Source: Calditrichota bacterium (lineage in GTDB: Bacteria > CLD3). From it: a stretch of DNA of 60,755 nucleotides. The stretch lies in contig QQUF01000052.1 in NCBI GenBank assembly GCA_008501735.1, forward strand, positions 1-60,755, in the 5' to 3' direction. Position numbers and translations under genes: made by a program. The notes beneath the pieces are model-generated. The model did no database searches and was not told the origin of the DNA. It saw only the letters and a list, made by a program, of their open reading frames with translations. How positions within the stretch are numbered: position 1 is the stretch's first letter; each line of letters starts with the position of its first letter. This document shows, one piece after another, positions 1 through 7,096 of this stretch.

Positions 1-1
1 T

Positions 2-1345
2 CAAGCTTTTACAGTAGGAAAAAACATTTACTTCGGAGAGAATAAATACAAACCCGATACTCAAGAAGGTAAAAGATTACTTGCTCACGAACTTACTCAC
101 ACAGTTCAACAAACTGGTGCAGAAAGTATCCAAAGAAACCCTGACCCTATTTCATCTCCAAATTCTGACACAACCTCTTTAATGGAAGGTAATTCCTCGC
201 TAGATGAAAGTTATGCAACTGAGCCAAATTTAACGGAAGAAACACCTACAACAGAAGCACCTCCAGAACCTCAATTTGAAGAAAAAGGTGGTGGAAGTTA
301 TACAATTGTTAAAGGAGATTCTCTTTGGAAAATTGCAAAAAATACCTATGGAAGCGGCCTTTATTGGGTAAACATTAAAAAAGCAAATCCTAATAAAGTA
401 AGTAAAGGTGGCGATTTAATCTTTGTTGGTGATGTACTTGAACTCCCTGTAATCAATGTTCCTAAAGCAGTAGAAAAGAATACCACTGAAACAGTAATTG
501 AAGAAGAACCTAACCAAACTAATGAAATAGAAACCCAACATAACACCACCGCTACTTCTACAAAAAAAGATTCTTCTGATGGTAAAACTGATGCGATTAG
601 TCCTTGGGTAGATGTATATATAAATCCCACTGAAAATATTCCCGAGATACCAATATTTTTAGTTCCATTTTTAATTACAAGTTATAAACCAATAATCAAA
701 GCGAAAGTTAAAATTCCAAAGACTTTATACGCGGGTACAGTTACTAGCGGTCTAGAATATAAGGCAACTGTTAAGCAAAAGGTAACCGATATATTAAGTG
801 TAGGTGCAGACTTTAAATTTGGTAATTTGGTTAAAGGTGAATTCAAACCAAGTATATCATTAAAAGGAAATGTTAAGTTAGGAGATGATTGGGATTTTTC
901 AATTTCAGATGGTTCGTTTTCTCCACCAAAAGTATCATTTAGCTTATTAAGGAAAGGTAAGTTGGACTTTGGGCAGCTTACTGATGACTTAGTTAATTTA
1001 GATATTGAAGGTGATTTTGGATTCCTTGTTTCTGTTTCTCTAGATTTACCTGAGATGCAAAAAGCAGCAAACGCATTTCTTGCTCGTGGAGCGATGAACT
1101 TTATCGCAGCTCTTTATACAGCAAAAGAGTTTTTATCTAAAGTATTTAATATTGATTTAAATGATTTAAATTTAAATCATTTAAAATTAAGAGATATACT
1201 AGTAGGATCATTATCACTCTCTGCTTTCGGGCTCATAATTGCTGCTATTATTTCTGGTTCGTTAACATTTGTAGCTCCAATAATAATTGTTTTATTAATT
1301 GCCTTAAATATGTTACCCAAATCTAAGAATGAAGATGATGATTAA
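2..1345 (+). CDS. DUF4157 and LysM domain protein, 5'-truncated (eCIS-associated effector-like)
   Basis: The reading frame is open from base 2, so the gene begins before the window; the ATG at 182 is internal. The first codons give a DUF4157 core with the HELTHTVQQ motif (bases 92-118), a zinc-metallopeptidase-like HExxH signature. An acidic, Thr/Pro-rich linker follows, then a LysM domain (motif [13 protein letters not shown], bases 300-338), then a long unrecognised region rich in beta-type residues, and a C-terminal hydrophobic stretch of about 45 residues (bases 1195-1315) that could form two membrane helices. DUF4157 proteins are known to be frequent next to extracellular contractile injection systems (eCIS), as putative loaded effectors or maturation proteases, and LysM occurs in eCIS baseplate or spike proteins. 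No eCIS structural gene is visible here because the upstream side is cut off. Domain calls are firm; an effector role is inference. Confidence 0.8.
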   Translation, partial: QAFTVGKNIYFGENKYKPDTQEGKRLLAHELTHTVQQTGAESIQRNPDPISSPNSDTTSLMEGNSSLDESYATEPNLTEETPTTEAPPEPQFEEKGGGSYTIVKGDSLWKIAKNTYGSGLYWVNIKKANPNKVSKGGDLIFVGDVLELPVINVPKAVEKNTTETVIEEEPNQTNEIETQHNTTATSTKKDSSDGKTDAISPWVDVYINPTENIPEIPIFLVPFLITSYKPIIKAKVKIPKTLYAGTVTSGLEYKATVKQKVTDILSVGADFKFGNLVKGEFKPSISLKGNVKLGDDWDFSISDGSFSPPKVSFSLLRKGKLDFGQLTDDLVNLDIEGDFGFLVSVSLDLPEMQKAANAFLARGAMNFIAALYTAKEFLSKVFNIDLNDLNLNHLKLRDILVGSLSLSAFGLIIAAIISGSLTFVAPIIIVLLIALNMLPKSKNEDDD

Positions 1346-1348
1346 TTT

Positions 1349-1996
1349 ATGAAAAAACATTTTGAAAACATCTTCCCAAAAGAGACTTATATAAGTGAAT
1401 TAAAACAGATAAATTCTTTTTCTTATGTATCAAAGGCATTCATTGTTGTGATTGGTTCAATCCTAATCAGCAAATTTAATAGTTTGCAAATGACCCCTAA
1501 ATCAATTGTTAATGTTTTTATATCAACAATGATAATTGCTTTTTTTTTAGTAAGCTTACTTTATCTTTATTTTAATCTAATACACAAAAAATTTATTGTT
1601 AAAAATTACAATAAAGATATTTTTACTAAAGAAAGTTTTATCTATAAAAAATTGCTTTGTAAAAATGTTACTAAATCAAAAAGTTACTATGGAGATGCTG
1701 GTAACCTATATTTTGGAGACTTCGGATTTGTATATAATTCTTTTACGAAGAAGAAACTTCAAAATATAATGCTTGTTCCTTTATTTGAGATAAAAATTGA
1801 ATTAGTGGAGCCTAAACTTGATTTTATAACAAGATGGACACATAAAAAATTTATAAGAAAAAATTTAAGAATTTACACTAAATCAAGTTCACAAATTTTT
1901 CAAGTTCCAAATCCTGAAGAAACACTAAAAAAATTAGAAGCGATTAAACAAGAATTACTTTCCCAACAAGATTCATCTTCCGATGGAAACGCTTAA
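1349..1996 (+). CDS. Hypothetical membrane protein, possible partner of the DUF4157 protein
   Basis: Unrecognised 215-residue protein. Two hydrophobic segments lie near the N-terminus (about residues 27-48 and 53-76), followed by a basic, Lys-rich cytoplasmic-type domain ending in a Ser/Gln-rich tail. It starts 3 bases after the DUF4157-LysM stop and overlaps the next gene by one base (TAATG), so the three are almost certainly co-transcribed. A small membrane protein directly downstream of a putative hydrophobic effector could be an immunity or anchoring factor, but nothing in the sequence proves that. Confidence 0.6.
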   Translation: MKKHFENIFPKETYISELKQINSFSYVSKAFIVVIGSILISKFNSLQMTPKSIVNVFISTMIIAFFLVSLLYLYFNLIHKKFIVKNYNKDIFTKESFIYKKLLCKNVTKSKSYYGDAGNLYFGDFGFVYNSFTKKKLQNIMLVPLFEIKIELVEPKLDFITRWTHKKFIRKNLRIYTKSSSQIFQVPNPEETLKKLEAIKQELLSQQDSSSDGNA

Positions 1997-2280
1997 TGGA
2001 TGAAAGACAAGACTTTTATATAACTCCAATTCAATATCTTGAGGAAGAACTTCACTGGTGCAGATTGTTAATTGGAAATTATTTTTACAAATCAAAGCAA
2101 TTAGAGAGTTTGCATTCAAATGATTTATTTATAAGTGAAAATGAGATAGAAAATTATTTAGAATCTAAAGAAGTAAAACCTAATGATTCAAAGGAAGATA
2201 GTTTACTAAAAAATGCTTTAGAGTTTAGAAAAACTATTAATCTTCAAAAAAACATAAATTTTCCCGTTTTAGATTTGTGA
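1996..2280 (+). CDS. Hypothetical small acidic protein
   Basis: Unrecognised 94-residue soluble protein, rich in Glu, Asn and Leu, with no signal peptide or membrane segment. Its ATG overlaps the stop codon of the preceding gene (TAATG), which suggests translational coupling. It is the last gene of the small operon and faces a minus-strand methyltransferase 13 bases further on. Function unknown; the coupling is the main argument that it is a real gene. Confidence 0.5.
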   Translation: MDERQDFYITPIQYLEEELHWCRLLIGNYFYKSKQLESLHSNDLFISENEIENYLESKEVKPNDSKEDSLLKNALEFRKTINLQKNINFPVLDL

Positions 2281-2293
2281 AAGGGCTTTACTC

Positions 2294-3055
2294 TTAAACT
2301 CTTCCCCAAAAAACATTTGTTTTATAATCAATTCTGATTTGTCCATTCTGTTGGAATTGTTTAAAAAGTTGTTTTAAAGCCTGAATCATTGGTTTGTGGT
2401 TTGGGTGATTTTCATTTGGAGCGTAAGAAGAAGAAAGTAAACGACCTTTTAAGCCTTCAAAATCAAATTCTTGAAAATTATCGAAAGTCTTAACATTCAG
2501 TTTTTCACCTCCAAAAAACTCTTGCACTTCTTTGCCTTTATCGGCAGAAGTGTGTTTTATTTTTTCGTAGTCAACTGCAAATTCTTGAATCAATTTTTCA
2601 TACTCAACTAAAAATGGTTTGTCGTTTCGCCTTTTGTTCCAAACTAAAACAACAAAACCATTCGGCTTCAAAATCCGCTTGAATTCAGCTTTTGTTTTCA
2701 CAATTTCAAACCAATGAAATGCTTGTCCAGCCACAACAAAATCTATTGATTTCTCCGCCAAAGTAGTTACCTCTGCTGTTCCGTCAATGCTTTTTAAATT
2801 TGTAAATTCAGAAAGTATTTTCTCACCTGCTTCTCTCATTTCTTTGTTTGGTTCAACTGCGAAAACTGAGTTTCCATTTTCCAAAAAAATCTTTGTCAAA
2901 AGTCCTGTTCCCGAACCAATGTCTGCAACTAAAGAGCTTTTTGAGAAGCCAAGTTTTGAACTTAGAAAATCCAAAATTTCAGTCGGATAACTTGGACGAA
3001 ATTTGATGTAGTTTTCCACTCTATCGGAAAATCTTTGAGTCGAATTTAGATTCAT
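2294..3055 (-). CDS. Class I SAM-dependent methyltransferase
   Basis: A 253-residue protein with the SAM-binding motif I VADIGSGTGLLT (about residues 43-54), an acidic residue ending strand 2 (VFAVEPN), motif II-like FVVAGQAFHWF and post-motif LKPNGFVVLVWN. This is the methyltransferase type 11 fold in the variant found in many uncharacterised small-molecule methyltransferases (YafE/YcgJ-like); the substrate cannot be read from the sequence. The N-terminal phrase RFSDRVENYIKFRPSYP is typical of this subgroup. Its upstream region holds a GTAGGGAAC palindrome that separates it from the next minus-strand gene, so it is probably transcribed alone. Confidence 0.8.
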   Translation of the reverse strand: MNLNSTQRFSDRVENYIKFRPSYPTEILDFLSSKLGFSKSSLVADIGSGTGLLTKIFLENGNSVFAVEPNKEMREAGEKILSEFTNLKSIDGTAEVTTLAEKSIDFVVAGQAFHWFEIVKTKAEFKRILKPNGFVVLVWNKRRNDKPFLVEYEKLIQEFAVDYEKIKHTSADKGKEVQEFFGGEKLNVKTFDNFQEFDFEGLKGRLLSSSYAPNENHPNHKPMIQALKQLFKQFQQNGQIRIDYKTNVFWGRV

Positions 3056-3070
3056 TTTTTACCTTTTTAT

Positions 3071-3098
3071 GTAGGGAACAAAAATTCTTGTTCCCTAC
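3071..3098. repeat. Palindromic intergenic repeat, copy 1 (GTAGGGAAC family)
   Basis: Inverted repeat with arms GTAGGGAACAA and TTGTTCCCTAC around a 6-base centre. It lies between two minus-strand genes, downstream of the acetyltransferase and upstream of the methyltransferase, where it can act as a terminator hairpin. The same element recurs at 12096, 46271 and 49196, with a variant at 37549. Confidence 0.85.
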
Positions 3099-3114
3099 GA
3101 ATTTCTCTACAAAA

Positions 3115-3855
3115 TTATTTTACTCTGTACCAATAATTATAAATTTCTTTAAAACCAATTTTTTCATACAAACTCCAAGCTGCTAAATTGTGAGTCATCA
3201 CTTGCAAGTAAGAAATTTTCGCTCCGTGAATTTTTCCCCAACTCATTAGATTATTGACAATCATTCTGCCAAAACCCTTTTTCCTAAAACTTTGGTGGGT
3301 TACGACATCGAAAATCCCAATAAAATCATCTTCCAAAACTCCCAACCCACAAGAAACGACTTTCCCTGAATCTTCCAAAATCATTAGGTTTTTCTTTAAT
3401 GGAATGTTTTCGATGAGTTTTTTGTGAATTGAATTTAGTCTTGTCGTTCCGCCACTTAAATCTTCAAAAACTGAAATCCACTCATCTAAATTTTGGGTAT
3501 TTCTAATTTTGGGTGAAGAAGTTAAATCCAAGTTTTCCAATTCGATAAACTGCACACTCGTTCTGTGCAAGAATTCGTAATTTCGTTGAATTAGTATTTC
3601 TTCAAGTTCATTAGTTTTTGAAAATGAATTTAATCGGAAGACAGATTGGAGGTTTTTAGAAGTGAAAAGTTCTTCGCAGAAATTAATCTTTTTGTTTAAG
3701 TCAATCGAACTTTCAAAAATCGGATTTACGGAATTCGCTCGTTTTGTGTAAGCCTCTGCAAAACGTAAAATCCAACCGTCGTAAAGTAATTGTTGAAAAG
3801 GAGTCCAAGCATTCAAAGATGCTTCTTCGATTCTTAGTGCTAAGTTATTTTTCAA
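3115..3855 (-). CDS. GNAT family N-acetyltransferase (Rv0428c/cg3035-like)
   Basis: A 246-residue acyl-CoA-dependent acetyltransferase. The C-terminal half carries the acetyl-CoA pyrophosphate-binding loop in the form FRKKGFGRMIVNNL (R/Q-x-x-G-x-G/A) followed by the typical AAWSLYEKIGFKEIYNYWYR end of a GNAT domain. The N-terminal half, with DGWILRFAEAYTKRANSVNP, matches the lead domain of the Rv0428c/cg3035 group, a two-lobed GNAT subfamily. The acceptor substrate is unknown. A palindromic terminator follows it; the aldehyde dehydrogenase gene on the same strand is 28 bases upstream, so the two may be co-transcribed. Confidence 0.8.
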   Translation of the reverse strand: MKNNLALRIEEASLNAWTPFQQLLYDGWILRFAEAYTKRANSVNPIFESSIDLNKKINFCEELFTSKNLQSVFRLNSFSKTNELEEILIQRNYEFLHRTSVQFIELENLDLTSSPKIRNTQNLDEWISVFEDLSGGTTRLNSIHKKLIENIPLKKNLMILEDSGKVVSCGLGVLEDDFIGIFDVVTHQSFRKKGFGRMIVNNLMSWGKIHGAKISYLQVMTHNLAAWSLYEKIGFKEIYNYWYRVK

Positions 3856-3883
3856 TAAACAAACTACCTTTCCAATTTAATTT

Positions 3884-5377
3884 TTAGTAATGTTTTTGTC
3901 TGTCAACAAATCCCATTTTTTCTAAGAAGCCAAAGCGAATTTTTTCAAGTTGTGAAGCTGTGAGTTTACCTGTTCCGTAAATTCCTTCTTCTTCGTGTGA
4001 AGGTTCGTGGTCAAACATTCCGAGTGGCAAATCTTTTTCGATGTCGAAAGCTAATCTTTTCACGTTTATCAAATGCCTTGGAGTTATGTTGTCGGAAGTA
4101 ATTGCTCCTCCAACACTTCCTGGTCCCAAAGTCATTGCAGGATTTACAGCAGTTGACAAACCGATTGCTCCGTGAGTTGAAGGCGAATTTACAACGATTC
4201 TGAAAGCAGGTTTTTGTAAACCGAATTGCAAAATTACTTCCGGATTTTCAGAATGAATTGAAAGTGTGTGTCCAATTCCGCCATAATTCAAAATTTCAAT
4301 GCAGCGTTCACAACCACTTTTCCAATCTTCTTCAACGTAAAATGCCAAAACAGGCGAAAGTTTTTCAATCGAGAGCGGATAATCTCTCCCAACTCCACCG
4401 GGTTTTACAACCAAAACTTTAGTTCTCTCTGGAACGTTAAAACCTGCTTTTCGAGCAATCCAAGAAGGAGGCTGTCCAACAATGTCAGGATTTAGTTTTC
4501 CGGGTTTTGGAACCATTAATTTTTCGAGTTTCTTTTGTTCGCGTTCATTCACAAAGTAAGCACCTTCTCTAAGCAAAGCAGATTCGACTTGTTGCTGAAC
4601 AACTGTTTCAGTTACAATTGCTTGTTCAGATGCACAAATTGTTCCGTAGTCGAAAGTTTTACTTTTTACAATGTCTTGCACTGCTCTGTCAATGTTTGCT
4701 GAACGTTCGATGAAAGCAGGAACGTTTCCGGGACCGACTCCGTAAGCAGGTTTTCCTGAACTGTAAGCAGATTTTACCATTGGTTTTCCACCGGTTGCAA
4801 GGATTAGCGAAGTGTATTGATTTTTGTAAAGTTCGTCAATTGCTTCCATTGTTGGAATTGTGATTGTGCTGAGCAGGTTTGGAGGAGCTCCGGCTTCTTC
4901 AGCAGTTTTTCTAACAACTTCCATTGCTTCCAAAATACATTTTGCCGCTCTCGGATGAGGCGAACAAACCAAAGCACAACCTGATTTCAGAGCCAAAAGT
5001 GATTTGTAAATTGCGGTTGAAGTTGGATTTGTAGAAGGAATTAAAGCAGCGACAACACCGACAGGTTCAGCAATTTCAATAATTTTTTTGCGAGAGTCTT
5101 TACAAACAATTCCGACTGTTTTCCAGTCTTTGTAGGCTTCGTAAACATTTTTCGAGCCGAATTGATTTTTGAGAATTTTGTCTTCATATTTTCCAAAACC
5201 TGTGTCATTGACTGCGAGTCTTGCAAGTCTTTCAGATTCTTTAAAGGCAACTTCGGCTGTTTTTTGGAAAATGTAGTCAACTTGGCTTTGTGAGAATTTT
5301 TTATAAATTTTAAATGCTTTGTATGCTTTTTCGCAAAGTTCTTTTACTTGATTTACTGATTCTGTGGCTTTGTTCAT
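3884..5377 (-). CDS. CoA-acylating aldehyde dehydrogenase (acetaldehyde dehydrogenase-like)
   Basis: A 497-residue member of the CoA-dependent aldehyde dehydrogenase branch (EutE/PduP/AdhE N-terminal type), which interconverts an aldehyde and its acyl-CoA using NAD(P)H. Seen: the Rossmann segment IPSTNPTSTAIYKSLLALKSG, the nucleotide-binding loop ATGGKPMV, the conserved YGVGPGNVPAFIE, and catalytic Cys248 in YGTICASEQ. It is a stand-alone dehydrogenase without the AdhE alcohol dehydrogenase half, and no microcompartment gene is nearby. Acetaldehyde is the usual substrate of this group, but sulfoacetaldehyde and other short aldehydes occur, so the exact substrate is open. Confidence 0.85.
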   Translation of the reverse strand: MNKATESVNQVKELCEKAYKAFKIYKKFSQSQVDYIFQKTAEVAFKESERLARLAVNDTGFGKYEDKILKNQFGSKNVYEAYKDWKTVGIVCKDSRKKIIEIAEPVGVVAALIPSTNPTSTAIYKSLLALKSGCALVCSPHPRAAKCILEAMEVVRKTAEEAGAPPNLLSTITIPTMEAIDELYKNQYTSLILATGGKPMVKSAYSSGKPAYGVGPGNVPAFIERSANIDRAVQDIVKSKTFDYGTICASEQAIVTETVVQQQVESALLREGAYFVNEREQKKLEKLMVPKPGKLNPDIVGQPPSWIARKAGFNVPERTKVLVVKPGGVGRDYPLSIEKLSPVLAFYVEEDWKSGCERCIEILNYGGIGHTLSIHSENPEVILQFGLQKPAFRIVVNSPSTHGAIGLSTAVNPAMTLGPGSVGGAITSDNITPRHLINVKRLAFDIEKDLPLGMFDHEPSHEEEGIYGTGKLTASQLEKIRFGFLEKMGFVDRQKHY

Positions 5378-5528
5378 TTTTGAAATCCAAATAAATTTTA
5401 AGAGCGTTTTCGCTGATTTTTGTCGAAGTTGAATTTAGCTAATCATTTAATTTTTTACAACATTTCAAATCACGGATTTTGAGTTTAAATCTGCAACAAA
5501 TTCTAATCACGGATTTCAAATAAATTCT

Positions 5529-5549
5529 AAGACATACAGCCGTGCGTCT
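5529..5549. repeat. Imperfect palindrome ending rnhB
   Basis: The 20 bases from 5530 form an imperfect inverted repeat with outer AGAC/GTCT arms and an ACAGCCGTGC-type centre; on the minus strand, G-U pairs would improve the hairpin. It sits directly after the rnhB stop codon, which is itself part of the extended CTCTAC arm, and is a likely terminator for the minus-strand pair. Nearby, AATCACGGATTT occurs twice (about 5469 and 5508). Confidence 0.45.
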
Positions 5550-6239
5550 CTACGTTCCACTTCTGTCTTCTGAATTCTGACTCCTGAATTCTTCCCTTGA
5601 AAAGAGAGAAAGTTGGTAAAATTCCTTGAGTTTGAAACTTTTGCGGTGATTTTCTGAGTAGCCGAGTTCGATGATTTTTTTTCTGTGCTGAGCTGTTCCG
5701 TAGCCTTTGTGTTTGGCGAAACCGTAAACGTCGTTTTCAGGTTCAACTAAGGTTTTCATAATTCTGTCTCGTGTTACTTTTGCCAAAATCGAAGCACAAG
5801 CGATTGAGAATGAAAGGCTGTCTCCTTTGACAATTGTTTTTGCTTGAATTTCAGTTTTTGGAGATTTGTTTCCGTCAATTAGCAGAATTTCGGGTTGAAT
5901 TTTTAAATCTTCAACTGCCAAATTCATTGCTTCAAAAGTTGCTTGTAAAATATTGATTTCGTCGATTCGTTTTTGCCAGACAATTCCGATTCCAAAGTGC
6001 TTTACTTTACTTTGAATTTCATCAAAAAGTTCTTCACGTCTTTTTTCAGTGAGTTTTTTGGAGTCATCAACGTTTTCGATAAAAGTTTCTTTTGCAAAAA
6101 TTACTGCAGCAGCGACAACAGGACCGGCTAAAGCTCCTCTTCCAGCTTCATCAATTCCTGCGACTAATTTTTTGCCTTCTTTCCAAAATTCTTTTTCGAT
6201 TTTGAAAAGTCTTCTGATTCGTTTTTTTTCTTCGTTCAA
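5550..6239 (-). CDS. rnhB: Ribonuclease HII
   Basis: Removes RNA from RNA-DNA hybrids, including single ribonucleotides misincorporated in DNA. The 229-residue protein has all four acidic catalytic positions of the family: Asp30 and Glu31 in AGIDEAGRGALAGP, Asp122 in LLIDGN, and Asp158 in ILAKVTRDR. Its start overlaps the stop codon of the upstream dipeptidase gene by four bases (ATGA), so the two are translationally coupled. The last ~15 residues (after about residue 213) look low-quality and run into an intergenic repeat that supplies the TAG stop. Confidence 0.95.
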   Translation of the reverse strand: MNEEKKRIRRLFKIEKEFWKEGKKLVAGIDEAGRGALAGPVVAAAVIFAKETFIENVDDSKKLTEKRREELFDEIQSKVKHFGIGIVWQKRIDEINILQATFEAMNLAVEDLKIQPEILLIDGNKSPKTEIQAKTIVKGDSLSFSIACASILAKVTRDRIMKTLVEPENDVYGFAKHKGYGTAQHRKKIIELGYSENHRKSFKLKEFYQLSLFSREEFRSQNSEDRSGT

Positions 6240-7012
6240 AATTTTACTGCCGAATAAATTGCTGATTTTTTACCACTAATTTTTGCCCACATTTGGTCTC
6301 CGTAAGAAAAGTGCCACCATTCAGTTGGATTGTTCACAAAATCTTCTTCTTCCATTAGCCAAAAAAGAAATCTTCGGTTTTGAAGTGCTTCTTGGTCTGA
6401 AAATGAAAGTTGAGTTTTGGATAATTTTTTTTCGAAAAAGTCTGTGTTTGAAACTTCCGTTACGTCATCGAAAATCGAGCCCATAAAAAGATGTTCACCA
6501 TTTTTTCTGCGAATTGTAAGGTCAATTGCTCCACCTGTCGAATGTGGTGGCGGAGATTTCAAGTCAACTTCTGCACTTGATTTAGCACCTTTTGCCCAAT
6601 ATTTTGCAACTTCTTTTTCCAATTCTTTTCCTGAAAGTTTAGGATTCACTTTTTGCAAATAATTTGGAAACCAAAAATCGTAAAAGTAATTTTGGACTTC
6701 AATTGGTCTGTAACAATCAAAAACGTAAAGTTCTAAACCTAATTTTTCAAGTTTTTGGTTAACTCTTTGCAATTTTTCAATTACAGTTTTTCGCAAAAGT
6801 AAATCTGGAATTGAATTTGGGATTCTTTGAAAGTAAGGCGGATTATCTTTTCGGAAATAAAAATTTTCACCTTTGATTCCGAAATCTCGAACTTCAAAGA
6901 CATTTTCTTTAAAACTTTGGTTTACAAAATCAATCGGAAATGCTCTGTAATTTTCTTTTTTATTCTCAAATGTTTCGATAAATGGTATTTTTTTTTCTTT
7001 AAGAGTATTCAT
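6236..7012 (-). CDS. D-alanyl-D-alanine dipeptidase (VanX/DdpX-type, peptidase M15D)
   Basis: Hydrolyses the D-Ala-D-Ala dipeptide, usually for wall-peptide recycling. In this 258-residue protein the zinc ligands and catalytic residues can be read off: His157 and Asp164 in PHSTGGAIDLTI, Glu231 and His234 in EWWHFSYGDQ, and the substrate Arg102 in CYRP. There is no signal peptide, so it should act in the cytoplasm. It overlaps rnhB by four bases. There are no vanH, vanA, vanR or vanS homologues nearby, so a vancomycin-resistance role is not suggested by the context. Confidence 0.88.
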   Translation of the reverse strand: MNTLKEKKIPFIETFENKKENYRAFPIDFVNQSFKENVFEVRDFGIKGENFYFRKDNPPYFQRIPNSIPDLLLRKTVIEKLQRVNQKLEKLGLELYVFDCYRPIEVQNYFYDFWFPNYLQKVNPKLSGKELEKEVAKYWAKGAKSSAEVDLKSPPPHSTGGAIDLTIRRKNGEHLFMGSIFDDVTEVSNTDFFEKKLSKTQLSFSDQEALQNRRFLFWLMEEEDFVNNPTEWWHFSYGDQMWAKISGKKSAIYSAVKF

Positions 7013-7096
7013 TTCTTCTTTATTTTCCTTTTGAGGAATATTTTAATTAGTTTACTCATTAGTATTTTTAAGCGTTTTTAATGGTTTCAGAAATTA

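Noticed and set aside
5041-5280. Open frame overlapping the aldehyde dehydrogenase gene on the same strand
   Set aside because: It is a shifted frame of a well-conserved enzyme and has no recognisable motif; many similar shadows overlap the secreted-protein genes.
6236-7012. VanX-type dipeptidase as a vancomycin-resistance gene
   Set aside because: No vanH, vanA or van regulator is nearby; the gene is coupled to rnhB, and chromosomal DdpX-type enzymes commonly serve D-Ala-D-Ala recycling.
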